DNA of 64,000 nucleotides, from contig NZ_QREM01000007.1 in assembly GCF_003353015.1 (NCBI RefSeq), positions 91,013 to 155,012 on the forward strand, given 5' to 3'. The notes under the pieces were generated by a model. The model was not told where the DNA came from, searched no databases, and saw only the letters and a list, made by a program, of their open reading frames with translations. The translations under genes and the position numbers were made by a program. Shown piece after piece: positions 45,477-61,900 of the stretch; positions within the stretch are counted from its first letter, which is position 1, and the number at the start of each line of letters is the position of its first letter. The stretch comes from Xanthomonas arboricola. GTDB taxonomy: Bacteria > Pseudomonadota > Gammaproteobacteria > Xanthomonadales > Xanthomonadaceae.

Positions 45477-46535
45477 ATGAGCCAAGCCCACGCGTACGCC
45501 GCCCAAACCGCCGATCAGCCGCTTGCACCATTCGTGTTCGAACGACGCGCGCCAGGTCCCAACGATGTGCAGATCGATATCGCCTACTGCGGTGTGTGCC
45601 ACTCGGACCTGCATACCGCACGCAACGAATGGCATAACACGCGCTACCCGTCGGTGCCCGGCCACGAGATCGTCGGCCGCGTCACCGCGGTTGGCGATGC
45701 GGTCACCGGCTTCAAGGTCGGCGATCTGGCCGGGGTCGGTTGCATGGTCGACAGCTGCCGCAGCTGCGCGTCCTGTCAGGAAGGCGAAGAACAGTATTGC
45801 GAGCAGGGCTTCACCGGCACCTATAACGGTCCGATGTTCGGCGGTGGCGAGAACACCTATGGCGGCTACTCGGATCACATCGTGGTCGACCAGAAGTACG
45901 TGCTGCGCATCTCGCACAGCGACAACCTGGCCGCGGTCGCGCCGCTGCTGTGCGCCGGCATCACCACCTATTCGCCGCTGGCGCACTGGAAGGTCGGTCC
46001 CGGCCAGAAGGTGGGCGTGGTCGGTCTGGGCGGGCTGGGCCACATGGCGGTGAAGATCGCCAAGGCGATGGGTGCCACGGTGGTGCTGTTCACCACCTCC
46101 GAGAGCAAGCGTGCCGACGCCATGCGCCTGGGTGCCAGCGAAGTGGTGATCTCCAGGGACGAGGCGCAGATGGCCGCGCAGACCAACACGCTGGACTTCA
46201 TCCTCAACACCGTGGCCGCGCCGCACAACCTGGACCCGTTCCTCAATGCGCTCAAGCGCGACGGCGCGATGGTGCTGGTCGGTGTGCCCGAGCAGTCGCA
46301 TCCTTCGCCGAGCGTGTTCAACCTGGTCATGAAGCGCCGCACCCTGGCCGGTTCGTTGATCGGCGGTATCCGCCAGACCCAGGAAATGCTGGATTTCTGC
46401 GCCAAGCACAACATCGTCTCGGACATCGAGACCATTCGCGCCGACCAGATCAACGAGGCCTATGAGCGCATGCTCAAGAGCGATGTGAAGTATCGCTTCG
46501 TGATCGACATGGCCACGCTGGACAAGGCGGCCTGA
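45477..46535 (+). CDS. Zinc-dependent alcohol dehydrogenase (YahK/CAD-like)
   Basis: A 352-residue medium-chain dehydrogenase. Catalytic zinc ligands are C41, H63 and E64 (CGVCHSD, PGHE), and structural zinc ligands C94, C97, C100 and C108. The nucleotide site GLGGLG follows at about residues 183-188. The overall pattern is that of NADP-preferring aldehyde reductases related to cinnamyl-alcohol dehydrogenases, such as E. coli YahK. The open frame starts far upstream, but the ATG at 45477 begins the conserved N-terminus MSQAHAYAAQ with CGGAG nearby. It stands alone, divergent from the cellulase genes. Confidence 0.93.
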   Translation: MSQAHAYAAQTADQPLAPFVFERRAPGPNDVQIDIAYCGVCHSDLHTARNEWHNTRYPSVPGHEIVGRVTAVGDAVTGFKVGDLAGVGCMVDSCRSCASCQEGEEQYCEQGFTGTYNGPMFGGGENTYGGYSDHIVVDQKYVLRISHSDNLAAVAPLLCAGITTYSPLAHWKVGPGQKVGVVGLGGLGHMAVKIAKAMGATVVLFTTSESKRADAMRLGASEVVISRDEAQMAAQTNTLDFILNTVAAPHNLDPFLNALKRDGAMVLVGVPEQSHPSPSVFNLVMKRRTLAGSLIGGIRQTQEMLDFCAKHNIVSDIETIRADQINEAYERMLKSDVKYRFVIDMATLDKAA

Positions 46536-46705
46536 TCGCCCGGCGCGCCTGGCAGCGATGCAGCCCTGCCACAGGGCTGCACGTCAGGTGGTCGCGCGAT
46601 GGATTACAGCGTGGACGCGGCAGTGGCCGCGCCCACGCTGCTGCCGGATGAGACCCGGCGACCGCCTCTAGGATCGATCGCCGGAGCGCGACGTGATCAA
46701 CCCGG

Positions 46706-47812
46706 TCAGGCGCCCTGCGCAACGGCCACCCTGCCGTCCTGCGCCGGATAAGGCGACACCAGCGGCGTCGCGGGGCGTGTGGTGCGCGCCAGCAGGGGTG
46801 CGCAAAACAGCAGGTTCAGTGCAGGCAGGCGGCCCGGCGTGCGTAGCAGGCACAGCACCGTCGGCGCCAGCACGCCGGTGCCCAACAAGGCGAAGAACAG
46901 CAGCGACCCATCGTGGATCCAGCGCGGCAGCAGGTAGGCCAGCACGATGAAGGGCGGGAAGTGGCTCAGGTAGAACACCACCGAGTTGCGGCCCACATAG
47001 CGGATCGCCTGCGCGGCCGGTTGCCGGTTCGCCCACATCGCCGCGGCGATCAGCAGCGGCAGCGCGATCAGCACCAGCGGCAGGTAGCCGATCCAGATGC
47101 CCTGCAGCGCGGTGAGGTTGGCGATCAGCACGATGGCGCACAGGCTCAGGCACGACAGCGGCCAGATCCAGCGCGGTGCCTGCCCTAGCAGTGCCGGCAC
47201 CCGGCCGGCCAGCAGCGTGCCGATGTAGAAGAACGCAAAGTAATAGAACGGATCGGCACCCTGGCGCAGCAGCGGCCCCAGGCAGACCGAGCCGAGCACG
47301 GTCGTGGCCAGCACCCACGGCGCCGGCAGCCGGCGCAGCAACGGCATCAGCACCAGGAACACGAACAGGTAGAACAGGAACCAGGTCAGCGCCACGTTGC
47401 CGACCGCGATCCTGCCCAGATCCAGCCAGGCGATGGGTTCGGCCTTGGCCAGCACCGAGCCTGCCTCGCGCAGGGCGAAGATCAGCACCGACCAGAGCAG
47501 GTAGGGGTACAGCACATGCCGCAGCTTGCCGCCGAGGTAGGGCGCGATGCCCTTGTCCAGCCCACGTGCCACGAACAGGCCCGAGAGCAGGAACATCAGC
47601 TGCATGCGCAGCGGCGCCAGCGAGCGGTTGAGGTGCTCGATCGACAGCATCAGGGCACTGGCTTGCTCAGTCGTGCCGCCACGCAGTTCCGGGTAGGCAT
47701 CGAAGGCGAAGCCATAGGCGTGCAGCACGATCACCATCAATACGCTGGCGCCGCGGAGCCAGTCCACCCAGTCGTCGCGTCCTTGTTGGCTGGTAGCGAG
47801 TTGCTGCGTCAT
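46706..47812 (-). CDS. Acyltransferase family 3 membrane protein
   Basis: A 368-residue membrane protein with about ten hydrophobic helices. It starts DDWVDWLRGASVLMVIVLHAY, the usual first helix of acyltransferase 3 (OafB/OpgC-like) proteins with the conserved His, and has LRMQLMFLLSGLFVA and a conserved Arg region. These enzymes O-acylate surface polysaccharides or glucans; since an NdvB-type cyclic glucan synthase is encoded 11 kb away, glucan modification is possible but not shown. AAGGAAG before the ATG at 47812 supports the start. A perfect CRP/Clp-type palindrome lies about 207 bp upstream. Confidence 0.85.
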   Translation of the reverse strand: MTQQLATSQQGRDDWVDWLRGASVLMVIVLHAYGFAFDAYPELRGGTTEQASALMLSIEHLNRSLAPLRMQLMFLLSGLFVARGLDKGIAPYLGGKLRHVLYPYLLWSVLIFALREAGSVLAKAEPIAWLDLGRIAVGNVALTWFLFYLFVFLVLMPLLRRLPAPWVLATTVLGSVCLGPLLRQGADPFYYFAFFYIGTLLAGRVPALLGQAPRWIWPLSCLSLCAIVLIANLTALQGIWIGYLPLVLIALPLLIAAAMWANRQPAAQAIRYVGRNSVVFYLSHFPPFIVLAYLLPRWIHDGSLLFFALLGTGVLAPTVLCLLRTPGRLPALNLLFCAPLLARTTRPATPLVSPYPAQDGRVAVAQGA

Positions 47813-48480
47813 GAGGTTGCTTCCTTGGTGAGGCCCACGGCTTCGCCGCCGCATGGCGCGGCGACACGTGAACGAGGTCTGGGGTCCACGGTGGCGGCGT
47901 TGTCCGCACCTGGGATGGAACCGACTGCCGTCACTGCCCAGGACATCCAGCTCGGCGCAGAACGTCCTGCGCGTCGGTGGTGATTGGTCAGGAGCGGATG
48001 CTGTGGCGACAGCGGTTATGTGACTTAAATCACACTTCCACAGAGGGTGCAATCGTCGAGGCTGCAGATCGCTGCAGGCCTGCGTGCATGCCGATTACCA
48101 GCGCCTGGCTGCCTGTAGCGCCTTGCACGGCGGATGGGCGCTTGGGCCTGCCGCCGCCATTTACCGGCCGGGCGCGTGTCCGGCGCGGCGCCGAGGGGGA
48201 ATAACCTGGCCTGGTCGTCGCGCGCTGCGGGCCGGATGGGACACGACCTTGCCGAGGCGGTGGGGGGCAGTGCGCGTGGAGGCGCCCGGCCGGCGGGGCA
48301 GTCAGGGTCTTGCCCCGGTCTTGAGCCGGGCGGGGCATGCGCGCGCGTACGCGCGGGTTCCGTGCCGTGGATGCGGCATCCGGCAGCGCCATGCGGCCCT
48401 GCCGCCCATGCAGCGTGCGGCTTGCCCGCACGCAGTGCGACAACCGGCGACAGGCGCGTCGCCTGTGCGCCGGTCAGCCC
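47813..48480. other. Gene-free region between acyltransferase and gltD
   Basis: 668 bp without a supported gene. It contains the perfect CRP/Clp-type site at 48019-48034. Short open frames at 48084-48503 and 48134-48637 have no family features. Confidence 0.5.
48019..48034. promoter_or_regulatory. CRP/Clp-type binding site
   Basis: TGTGACTTAAATCACA is a perfect TGTGA-N6-TCACA palindrome, the site bound by CRP and by its Xanthomonas homologue Clp. Its position, about 207 bp upstream of the acyltransferase start, makes that gene the best candidate target. Confidence 0.7.
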
Positions 48481-54564
<6,084 letters not shown>

Positions 54565-54766
54565 GTCTGCCTCTTTGCGATCTGGGAGAGCGGCGACGAC
54601 GTTGCAGCGCTCGATCCGTGGAGCGTTTCGAAGAGGTCACCGGATGATCGACTAGACCACAGTTGATGCGGTGCCGCAATACACCGTTACAGCTGCAACG
54701 AGGGCGGTCGCAAGGCCTTGTTCCAGCGGGCTGGGCGCCTGTCGCCGACAGGCGCCGGGGCAGGGC

Positions 54767-55147
54767 TCAGCCGCAACGCACCGAGGCGATCACGTTCTTG
54801 GCGTCCACTTCCAGGTTCAGCCGCTCGCCGTTGAACTCCATCGTGGTCATCTGGCCGGGTTTGAGCACGCGCACCGATTTGGCGCCGGCATCGTTGCGGG
54901 CCTGTTCGCTCACCGCCTCGGTCAGCGCCTGGCCGACCAGCGACTGCACCTGGGTGGCATCGCAGCTGCCGATCGGCGGTGCCTCGGGCGCGGCGGCCGG
55001 TGCCGGTGCGGCGGCTTGTTCGGCGGCTTGCTGCGCCTTGGCGGAGACGGCTTCCTGCTCGTCCGGTTGCGGTGAACCGCAGGCACTCAATGCCGCCAGC
55101 ACGACCAGGGTACAGGCCAGGCGGGCGGTAGGCAGGACAGCGCGCAT
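54767..55147 (-). CDS. I78-like protease inhibitor lipoprotein, copy 1
   Basis: A 126-residue lipoprotein: lipobox LSAC (Cys 23), an Ala/Pro/Glu-rich linker, then an I78-like domain (IGSCDATQVQSLVGQALTEA to the C-terminal RLNLEVDAKNVIASVRCG). I78 proteins are small inhibitors of proteases with a pair of Cys residues that fit here. GGAG 7 bases before the ATG at 55147 supports the start. A related copy lies at 57975-58319. The target protease is unknown. Confidence 0.8.
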   Translation of the reverse strand: MRAVLPTARLACTLVVLAALSACGSPQPDEQEAVSAKAQQAAEQAAAPAPAAAPEAPPIGSCDATQVQSLVGQALTEAVSEQARNDAGAKSVRVLKPGQMTTMEFNGERLNLEVDAKNVIASVRCG

Positions 55148-55295
55148 CGATGACTCCAGCACAATGAGGGAAGCCCAAGCATAAGCAGAAAACCCGCCCG
55201 CAGGCATGGCTTGCCCACATGGCGTTGCCACGGCGTTGACGCAGCCTAGTCCCGCCCGGCTCAACAATCGGCGCCTGTCCTTCGATCCGTGCGCA

Positions 55296-56507
55296 ATGAA
55301 AGCCAAACGTGTTCTTCGCAATGCTGCAGCCACCGCCAGCGCCGCCGGCAAGCTGGCCACCGTTGCTGCCGGCGCGGTGGCCGCCACGGCCGCGGTGGCA
55401 AGCGTGGCCGCGGTTGCCCAGGCCAAGGCCACTGCGCGCGCTGCAGGGCTCACCTACGTCAACGACCAGCAGCCCGGCATCAGCCGCCGCAAGGCCGGCA
55501 AGAGCTTCAGTTACCGCAGTGCGGACGGACAACGCGTGGCCGATGCCGACACCTTGCAGCGTATCCGCGCCCTGGCCATTCCGCCGGCGTATACCGAGGT
55601 GTGGATCTGCGCCAAGCCCAACGGCCATCTGCAGGCCACCGGCCGCGATGCGCGCAGGCGCAAGCAGTACCGCTACCACGCCGACTGGGCGCAGGTGCGT
55701 GGCGAAGGCAAGTTTGAACGGGTGATCGCCTTCGGCACCGCGCTGCCCAAGCTGCGCCGGCGGCTGCGACGCGATCTGGTCCTGCCGGGCTTCCCGCGCG
55801 AGAAGGTGCTGGCCATCGTGGTGGCGTTGCTGGCCGACACCCTGGTGCGCGTGGGCAATGCCGAATATGCGCGCAGCAATCGTTCCTACGGGCTGACCAC
55901 CTTGCGCAACCGGCATATGGAATTCCTGCGCGGCGGGCGTGCGCGGCTGAAGTTCCGCGGCAAGAGCGGCCAGGACCACGACATCGAAGTGGACGACAAG
56001 CAACTGGTCAAACTGATCCGCGAATGCCAGCAATTGCCGGGGCAATCGCTGTTCCAGTACCGCGATGACGACGGCCAGCTGCAACCGGTGGATTCGGGCG
56101 AGGTCAACGACTACCTGCGCGAGGCGATGGGCGAGGATTTCACCGCCAAGGATTTCCGCACCTGGGGCGGCACCCTGGCCGCGCTGCAACGTCTGGCACG
56201 GCTGCCGCTGCCAGAGCGCATGAGCGAGCGCGCGCTGACCCAGGTGCAGAACGATGTCATCCGCGAAGTGGCTGATGCGCTTGGCAACACGCCTTCGGTG
56301 TGCCGCAAGGCCTATATCGACCCATGCGTGTTCGAAGGCTGGCGTGCCGGCCAGCTGCAGGCCATGGCCACCGGCGTGCGCGGCGAGCGTCAGTGGGAGG
56401 CGGCCACGCTGCGCTTCCTGACCGACTCGCGCAGCAAGGCACGCAAGACCAGCAGCAAACCCCGCAAGGCGGCCGGGCCGCGCGCGCGGCGTGCGGCATC
56501 GGCCTGA
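55296..56507 (+). CDS. Type IB DNA topoisomerase
   Basis: A 403-residue poxvirus-type topoisomerase IB, which relaxes supercoils by nicking one strand. The core runs from about residue 50 (GLTYVNDQQPGISRRKAGKS) to the catalytic Tyr, Y340 in SVCRKAYIDP. Conserved Arg and Lys residues are in ARRRKQYRYH and LRNRHMEF. Unusually, residues about 9-50 form a long Ala/Val-rich segment with few charges before the core, which could be a membrane or signal-like element or a helix. The ATG at 55296 is chosen for that N-terminus; the frame extends to 55206. It converges on the methyltransferase gene with a 2-base gap. Confidence 0.9.
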   Translation: MKAKRVLRNAAATASAAGKLATVAAGAVAATAAVASVAAVAQAKATARAAGLTYVNDQQPGISRRKAGKSFSYRSADGQRVADADTLQRIRALAIPPAYTEVWICAKPNGHLQATGRDARRRKQYRYHADWAQVRGEGKFERVIAFGTALPKLRRRLRRDLVLPGFPREKVLAIVVALLADTLVRVGNAEYARSNRSYGLTTLRNRHMEFLRGGRARLKFRGKSGQDHDIEVDDKQLVKLIRECQQLPGQSLFQYRDDDGQLQPVDSGEVNDYLREAMGEDFTAKDFRTWGGTLAALQRLARLPLPERMSERALTQVQNDVIREVADALGNTPSVCRKAYIDPCVFEGWRAGQLQAMATGVRGERQWEAATLRFLTDSRSKARKTSSKPRKAAGPRARRAASA

Positions 56508-56509
56508 GG

Positions 56510-57088
56510 CTAGCGTCGACAGGCGCGATGCTGGATGCGGTAGGTCGTCGCGGGCGGCACGTTACGGTAGGTGCGCCCGATCCTGACGGCCTCCAGATCC
56601 AGCGCGTCGAGAATCCGTGCCGGCACCGAGCACTTGAATCCGTAGGTAAACAAGTACAGCCGGCCGCCCGGCTTCAACTGCAGGAAGGCGCCACGCAAGA
56701 CCGCGGCCACCTGCTGCGCCGGCATGTTCAACAAGCCCAGGCCGCAGACCACGGCGTCGACGCAAGAGCCATCGATGCGGGGCATCGACTCCAGATCGGC
56801 AACATCCATCTGCAGCAAGCGTGCATGTGGAAAGCGCTGCCTGAGCAACGCAGAGAACGCGGCGTTGTACTCGAGCAGGATGAGGTTCTTCTCGCGCACG
56901 CCCTTGTCGATCATCGCCTGGGTGAACACGCCGGTGCCCGGCCCGAGTTCGAGGACGCGGCCGGTCTGTTCCGACAATTCGGAAGTGATGATGGAAGCGA
57001 GTGCGCGTCCGGAGGGGAGTATCGCGGCAACGGAGCTGGGTGCGGTGAGCCATTCGCGAAAAAACGACGTCATATACGAACGCGCCAT
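56510..57088 (-). CDS. PmtA-like SAM-dependent methyltransferase
   Basis: A 192-residue methyltransferase. The SAM motif I is VLELGPGTGVFTQAM, with the acidic end of strand two in LLEYN and motif DVADLES following. The N-terminus SFFREWLTAPSSVAAILPSG is shared with phospholipid N-methyltransferases such as PmtA, which turn phosphatidylethanolamine toward phosphatidylcholine. Xanthomonas makes phosphatidylcholine, so this fits, but the substrate is inferred. GAGG 4 bases before the ATG supports the start. Convergent with the topoisomerase gene. Confidence 0.82.
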   Translation of the reverse strand: MARSYMTSFFREWLTAPSSVAAILPSGRALASIITSELSEQTGRVLELGPGTGVFTQAMIDKGVREKNLILLEYNAAFSALLRQRFPHARLLQMDVADLESMPRIDGSCVDAVVCGLGLLNMPAQQVAAVLRGAFLQLKPGGRLYLFTYGFKCSVPARILDALDLEAVRIGRTYRNVPPATTYRIQHRACRR

Positions 57089-57974
57089 CTATCCTCACAA
57101 CATTTGAAAGAGTTCGTTCAAGCGGCATCTGCGCACAGCGACGCAGATGCGCAATCATGCGAAAAACAAGGCTAAAGCAAGACGCTGTCCGCCGTCTGTC
57201 CTGACTGCCAATCGGCCACGAAAGTTCAGGTTGTCATCAGCATCGGTGCGTTGGCGATGCCATGTGCGCGCCGCACGATGGCGTCATCGTCGGGATGATG
57301 TGCGGGCGATCGCCACTGCAGGCGATCGCCGGATGCACTGCGCGGCGCCTGCACAACTGCCTGCATCGCGCGGGCGTGCGACAGGCAGGCTGCGCCTTGG
57401 AAGCAGTGCATGAATCGTGCAGCGGCTGCGCACCGACGGCAGCGGCAATGGCATGCCGTGGTACATCGTGCGCACGCTGGACAACCGGCAGATCACGCTT
57501 GCTGTGTCCCGGCCCGAATGCACCGAGGTCGTTTGCACGCGTTGTCCAACCGACGCGTGCAATGGCACGCTGGTCCGGCGTCATCCAGTGTGCGGTGTCG
57601 GCAGGAAACAGGCCGGGCGACGTGAGCCGCGACGACCGGCAGGGCGATAGCGCGCTGGGCGCGGACGGTGGCCAATGCCAGGGCACGGTCCAGGGCAGCT
57701 GCCTGCACGCAGCAACTGCCGCCGAACGTATCGCTGATCCGCTGGAACGTGACCAGCACCGTGGCGATGCCTGGCGGCATGCTGCTGCCTGCATCGGCGG
57801 CCGGACCCGACGCGGATTGACGCCGATGGACGCGATTGCGCTGAGTGGCGGATTGGCCGGCTGGTCGGCGTTGGGTGGGGTGGTGGTCCCGGCGGCTGCA
57901 GACGACGCAACGTGCCCGCTGTGCGTCGCCTGCCGGGGGACGGCGCTGCGTAGCGCCGGAGCCGGCGACTGGCC
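57089..57974. other. 0.9-kb gene-poor region
   Basis: No supported gene in 886 bp. Open frames at 57262-57987 (plus, 241 codons) and 57237-57794 (minus) have strongly biased, low-complexity composition and no recognisable domain or ribosome-binding site. A short plus-strand frame around 57417-57650 is locally more protein-like but unsupported. The region could hold remnants of a lost gene. Confidence 0.5.
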
Positions 57975-58319
57975 TCAGCCGCAGTAGATCGCGGTGATGT
58001 TGTTGTTCGGGCCGGTCTCGACGGTGAGGTGATCGCCACCGCTTTCGCTGGCGCCCTGGGCCGGGTCGGCCAGGCCGCTGGCGGTGGTGCCGCCGGTGGC
58101 GCGTTCGCCGCGGCGCACGCTGACCTGCAGGCTGTCGCTGTCCACGCGCGCCCGTTCGATGGTCTGCGCCGCAGCGGCCAGGCCGACCGCGCCGCGCACT
58201 TTATCGATATGGCACTGGCCGGAGATGGCGCCGTCGATGGGCTGTACCTGCGCAACCTGGTTGGAGGCACAGGCCGAGAGCAACAACACGGCAGCGAGCG
58301 GGGCGAGGGTGCGGATCAT
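57975..58319 (-). CDS. I78-like protease inhibitor lipoprotein, copy 2
   Basis: A 114-residue lipoprotein with lipobox LSAC (Cys 17) and an I78-like domain from about residue 30 to the C-terminal DHLTVETGPNNNITAIYCG. It shows the same pattern as copy 1 (L-x-V-E/D-x-x-x-N-x-I-x-x-x-x-CG) but is more divergent. GGAG before the ATG at 58319 supports the start. Confidence 0.72.
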   Translation of the reverse strand: MIRTLAPLAAVLLLSACASNQVAQVQPIDGAISGQCHIDKVRGAVGLAAAAQTIERARVDSDSLQVSVRRGERATGGTTASGLADPAQGASESGGDHLTVETGPNNNITAIYCG

Positions 58320-58736
58320 CGGGGATCTCCAGCGGAAGAATGCCGCAAGCGTGAAGAATCCGTTGTTGGCGTGGCATGAAGACTGTCCGCCGCATGCAAC
58401 GCGGTGCCTGGCACGCCATGCCTGCCGCTGCCCCCGGGACGCTCGGCGAGCAAGGGTCGGCCGAGATGGTCGGTGCGCATGGTTTTCAACAAAGCAACCA
58501 GCAGACTGTCTGGTGCGGTGAGGGCACCGCGCGCTCGACACGCCAGGCTTGTGAGTCGAGCATCTGATCGCGGCTGAACAACGGCACCCTTCCAGGTCTC
58601 GCCTGCTCAGGGAGGACCGGTGCAATCGGTCCGTTGTGGCGCAGTGGCGCTACGACTTGGCGACAGGGCCTTGCCTCGCCTCGGCAGCCTGTGTGCCAGC
58701 CCTCGATGTCGCCGCCGTGGAGATTTGCCGGCGCGC
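58320..58736. other. Gene-free region
   Basis: 417 bp without a supported gene. It carries the promoter of the inhibitor gene and the 3' end of the ndvB unit. No terminator stem was recognised. Confidence 0.45.
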
Positions 58737-58958
58737 TTATTGCGTGCGCGTCAGGCCATGGCGGTGCAGCAGCTGCCGCAGGCGGCGCTGCACCCGCTGC
58801 AGGTCCGCCTCGGCTGCCTGGTCGAGAATGCCTTTGGCCAAGGCGTCGAACTGCGGCCAGAACTGGCTGGGGTCGCGCACCCGCTGTGGCCAGACCGACA
58901 ACATCTTGCCCAGGTCGGCGAGTTGATGGCTGGTATGGGTATGTCTGCGTGTGCTCAT
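58737..58958 (-). CDS. Small ORF coupled to the cyclic glucan synthase gene
   Basis: A 73-residue, highly charged, His/Gln/Arg-rich protein (MSTRRHTHTSHQLADLGKML, ending HRHGLTRTQ) with amphipathic helices and no membrane segment. Its ATG overlaps the TGA of the upstream gene as ATGA, so it is probably translated by coupling. I do not recognise it. Its role is unknown; a regulatory or chaperone role for the synthase is speculation. Confidence 0.6.
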   Translation of the reverse strand: MSTRRHTHTSHQLADLGKMLSVWPQRVRDPSQFWPQFDALAKGILDQAAEADLQRVQRRLRQLLHRHGLTRTQ

Positions 58959-61900
58959 GTCGGGTCTGCCGGCCAGTCCAGTGCCACAGCGTGGACCGCG
59001 CCGTCGTCGACCAGGGTGAAAGCCAGCTCGGCCTGTGCCACCCCGTCGATCTCCAGCCGCGCCGCGATGCCCGGGCGTTGGGTGACGTCGATGACATAGG
59101 TGCTGCTGCCGAAGCGATAGCGCAGCTGGTAGCCCGGCCAGCCGGCCGGGATGCACGGCACGATGTGCATGCGCTCGCCGTGGCGCTGCAGGCCGAGCAG
59201 CGATTCGGTCAGCAGCCGGTACATCCAGCCGGCCGCGCCGGTATACCAGCTCCAGCCGCCGCGGCCAGCGTGCGGCGCCACCGCGTAGACATCGGCGGCC
59301 AGCACATACGGTTCGGCCTTGTAGCGCTGCATGCCGGCCGCGTCGCGGGCGTGGTGGATCGGGTTGATCAGGCCGGCCAGTTGCCAGGCGCGCGCGCTGT
59401 CGCCGCGGTGGGCAAAGGCCATCGTCGCCCACACTGCCGCATGCGTGTACTGGCCGCCGTTTTCGCGCACGCCGGGGACGTAGCCGCGGATGTAGCCGGG
59501 GTCGTGCCCGGTGCGGTCGAACGGGGGCACCAGCAGCTTGACGATGCCAGCGTCGGCATCCACCAGCTGCTGGTGCATCGCCTCCATCGCCTGGGCACTG
59601 CGTGCCGGATCCATCGCCCCGGACAGCACCGCCCAGCTCTGCGACAGCGAATCGATGCGGCATTCGTCCGAATCGCTCGAACCCAGCGGCGTGCCGTCGT
59701 CGAACCAGGCCCGCCGGTACCACTGCCCGTCCCAGGCATGCTGTTCCAGCGCGGTGCGCAAGGCCTGTGCCTGCGTGCGGCAGGTTGCCGCGAACGCCGC
59801 ATCGTTGCGTTGTACGGCCACAGCGGAAAAGCGCAGCAACGCGTCGTAGAGGAAAAAGCCCAGCCACACGCTTTCGCCCTTGCCGTCCTTGCCGACCCGG
59901 TTCATGCCGTCGTTCCAGTCGCCGCTGCCGATCAGCGGCAGGCCGCGTTCGCCCAGCCGTGCCATGCCGCGTTGCAGGGCGAGCACGCAGTGCGCGTACA
60001 GCGACTGCACGTTGCCGGTGATCTGCGGCAGGTCGTAATACGACTCCTCCTCGGGCTTGAGCGCGCGCCCGTCGATGAAGCTCACCCGCTCGTCCAGCAC
60101 GCCGGCATCTGCGGTGACCTCCAGATAGCGGCACAGCGCCTGCGGCAACCACAGAAAATCGTCCGAGCACTGGGTGCGCACGCCGCGGTCCTGCGGCGGG
60201 TGCCACCAATGCTGCACATCGCCTTGCGCAAACTGATGCGCAGCGCAGCGCAGCAGATGCGCGCGGGCCAGCGCCGGCTGCGCGTGCACCATCGCCATGC
60301 TGTCCTGCAGCTGGTCGCGAAACCCGTAGGCGCCACCGGACTGGTAGTAGCCGCTGCGTGCCAGGAACCGGCAGGCGATGGTCTGGTAGAGCAGCCAGCC
60401 GTTGGCCAGCAGGTCCACCGCCGGGTCGGGCGTGCGCACCTGCACGCTGCCCAGCACCTGCTGCCAGTGCGCGCGCACCGCCAGCAAGGCGGCCTGCGCG
60501 GCAGCGCCCCCGCGGCTCTGGCGGGCCAGTGCCAGCGCGGTGTCGCGATCCACCGCCGCGCCCAGGCGGAACACCGTTTCAAAGCTCTGGTCGGCCGCCA
60601 GCGTCACCGGAACCTGGATCGCCGCGCACGGGTCCAGGCCGGCACCCACGCGCCCGGACAGGCGTTGCCGGCCGAGTGCGGCGGGCGCGGCCAGGCTGCC
60701 GTTGCGCCCGATGAATTCGCTGCGGTCTGCGGTGATGCTGCGGCTGGGGGCGTCGGCATCGAAGAACGCCACGCGTCCGTCGAACTCGGTGTTGTACGGG
60801 TTGCGTGCGGTCAGCACGCTGCTGCCCAGGTCCACCTCGCTGACCACATGCAGCTGCGAGCGTGTGCGGATGTCGCCCAGCACCCATTCCACATAGCCGG
60901 TCACGCTGAGCCGGCGCGGGCGCCCGGACAGGTTCTTCAGCCGCAGATGGCTGAACTTGATCGGCCGTTCCACATCGACGAACACCCACAGCTCGCTGCC
61001 GATGCCGTGTTCGATATGGCTGTAGACGCTGTAGCCGAACCCGTGGCGCACCGTGTAGCGCGCGCTGCCGCGACACGGCAGCGCCATCGGCGACCAGACC
61101 TGGCCGGTGTCCTCGTCGCGCAGGTAGAAGGCCTCGCTGGAGGCATCGCCGACCGGGTCGTTGTGCCACGGCGTGAGCCGGAATTCGTGCGCGTTCTCGG
61201 CCCAGCTGTAACCGGGGCTGCTGTCGCTGACCACCGTGCCGAAGTGCGCATTGGCCATCACGTTGCACCACGGCGCCGGCGTGGCCGTGCCCGGGTCCAG
61301 GGTGATGCGGTATTCGCGGCCGTCGGCAGCGAACGCGCCCAGGCCGTTGTCGAACACCACCGCTTCTTCGGCGGCGGCCTGCAGGGTGGTGTCCAGGTAG
61401 GCGGCGTGCGTGCTGCTCGCAGACTCGGCGCTGTCCAGTTGCTGGATGGGTTCCAGTGCCGGCGGCAGCGCCCGTGCGCCAGGGTGGCGTTGCAGTTGCG
61501 CGTCCAGGCTGCCGTTGGCATCGCTCAGGATCGCGCGCGCCACGGTCTGCAGCAGCACGCGGTCTTCCTGCGCGATGTGTTCGATGGCGCGCACGAAGAT
61601 GCCGCCAGGGCGGTCGAGCCCATTGGCCTCCGGGTCGGCGGCGATCAGGCCCAGGATGGCGTCCTGCAGCGCTTGCCGATAGCCGGCCTGGCTTTCGTTC
61701 CAGATCACCAGGTCCGCGCGCAGGCCTTTCAGGCGCCAGTACGCGTGCGCCTGCACCAGCTGGCGTACCAGCTCCAGGTTGTCCGGGTCGGTGATGCGCA
61801 ACAGCACGATCGGCAGGTCGCCGGAGATGGCGTGGCTCCACAACGCCGACTGGCCGCGATGGTTGTGCAGCAGCACCTCGTTGTCGGCGCGCAGTTGCGG

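Noticed and set aside
57262-57987. 241-codon plus-strand frame
   Set aside because: Cys/Ala/Gly/Arg-rich with no domain and no ribosome-binding site; overlaps the end of a lipoprotein gene on the other strand.
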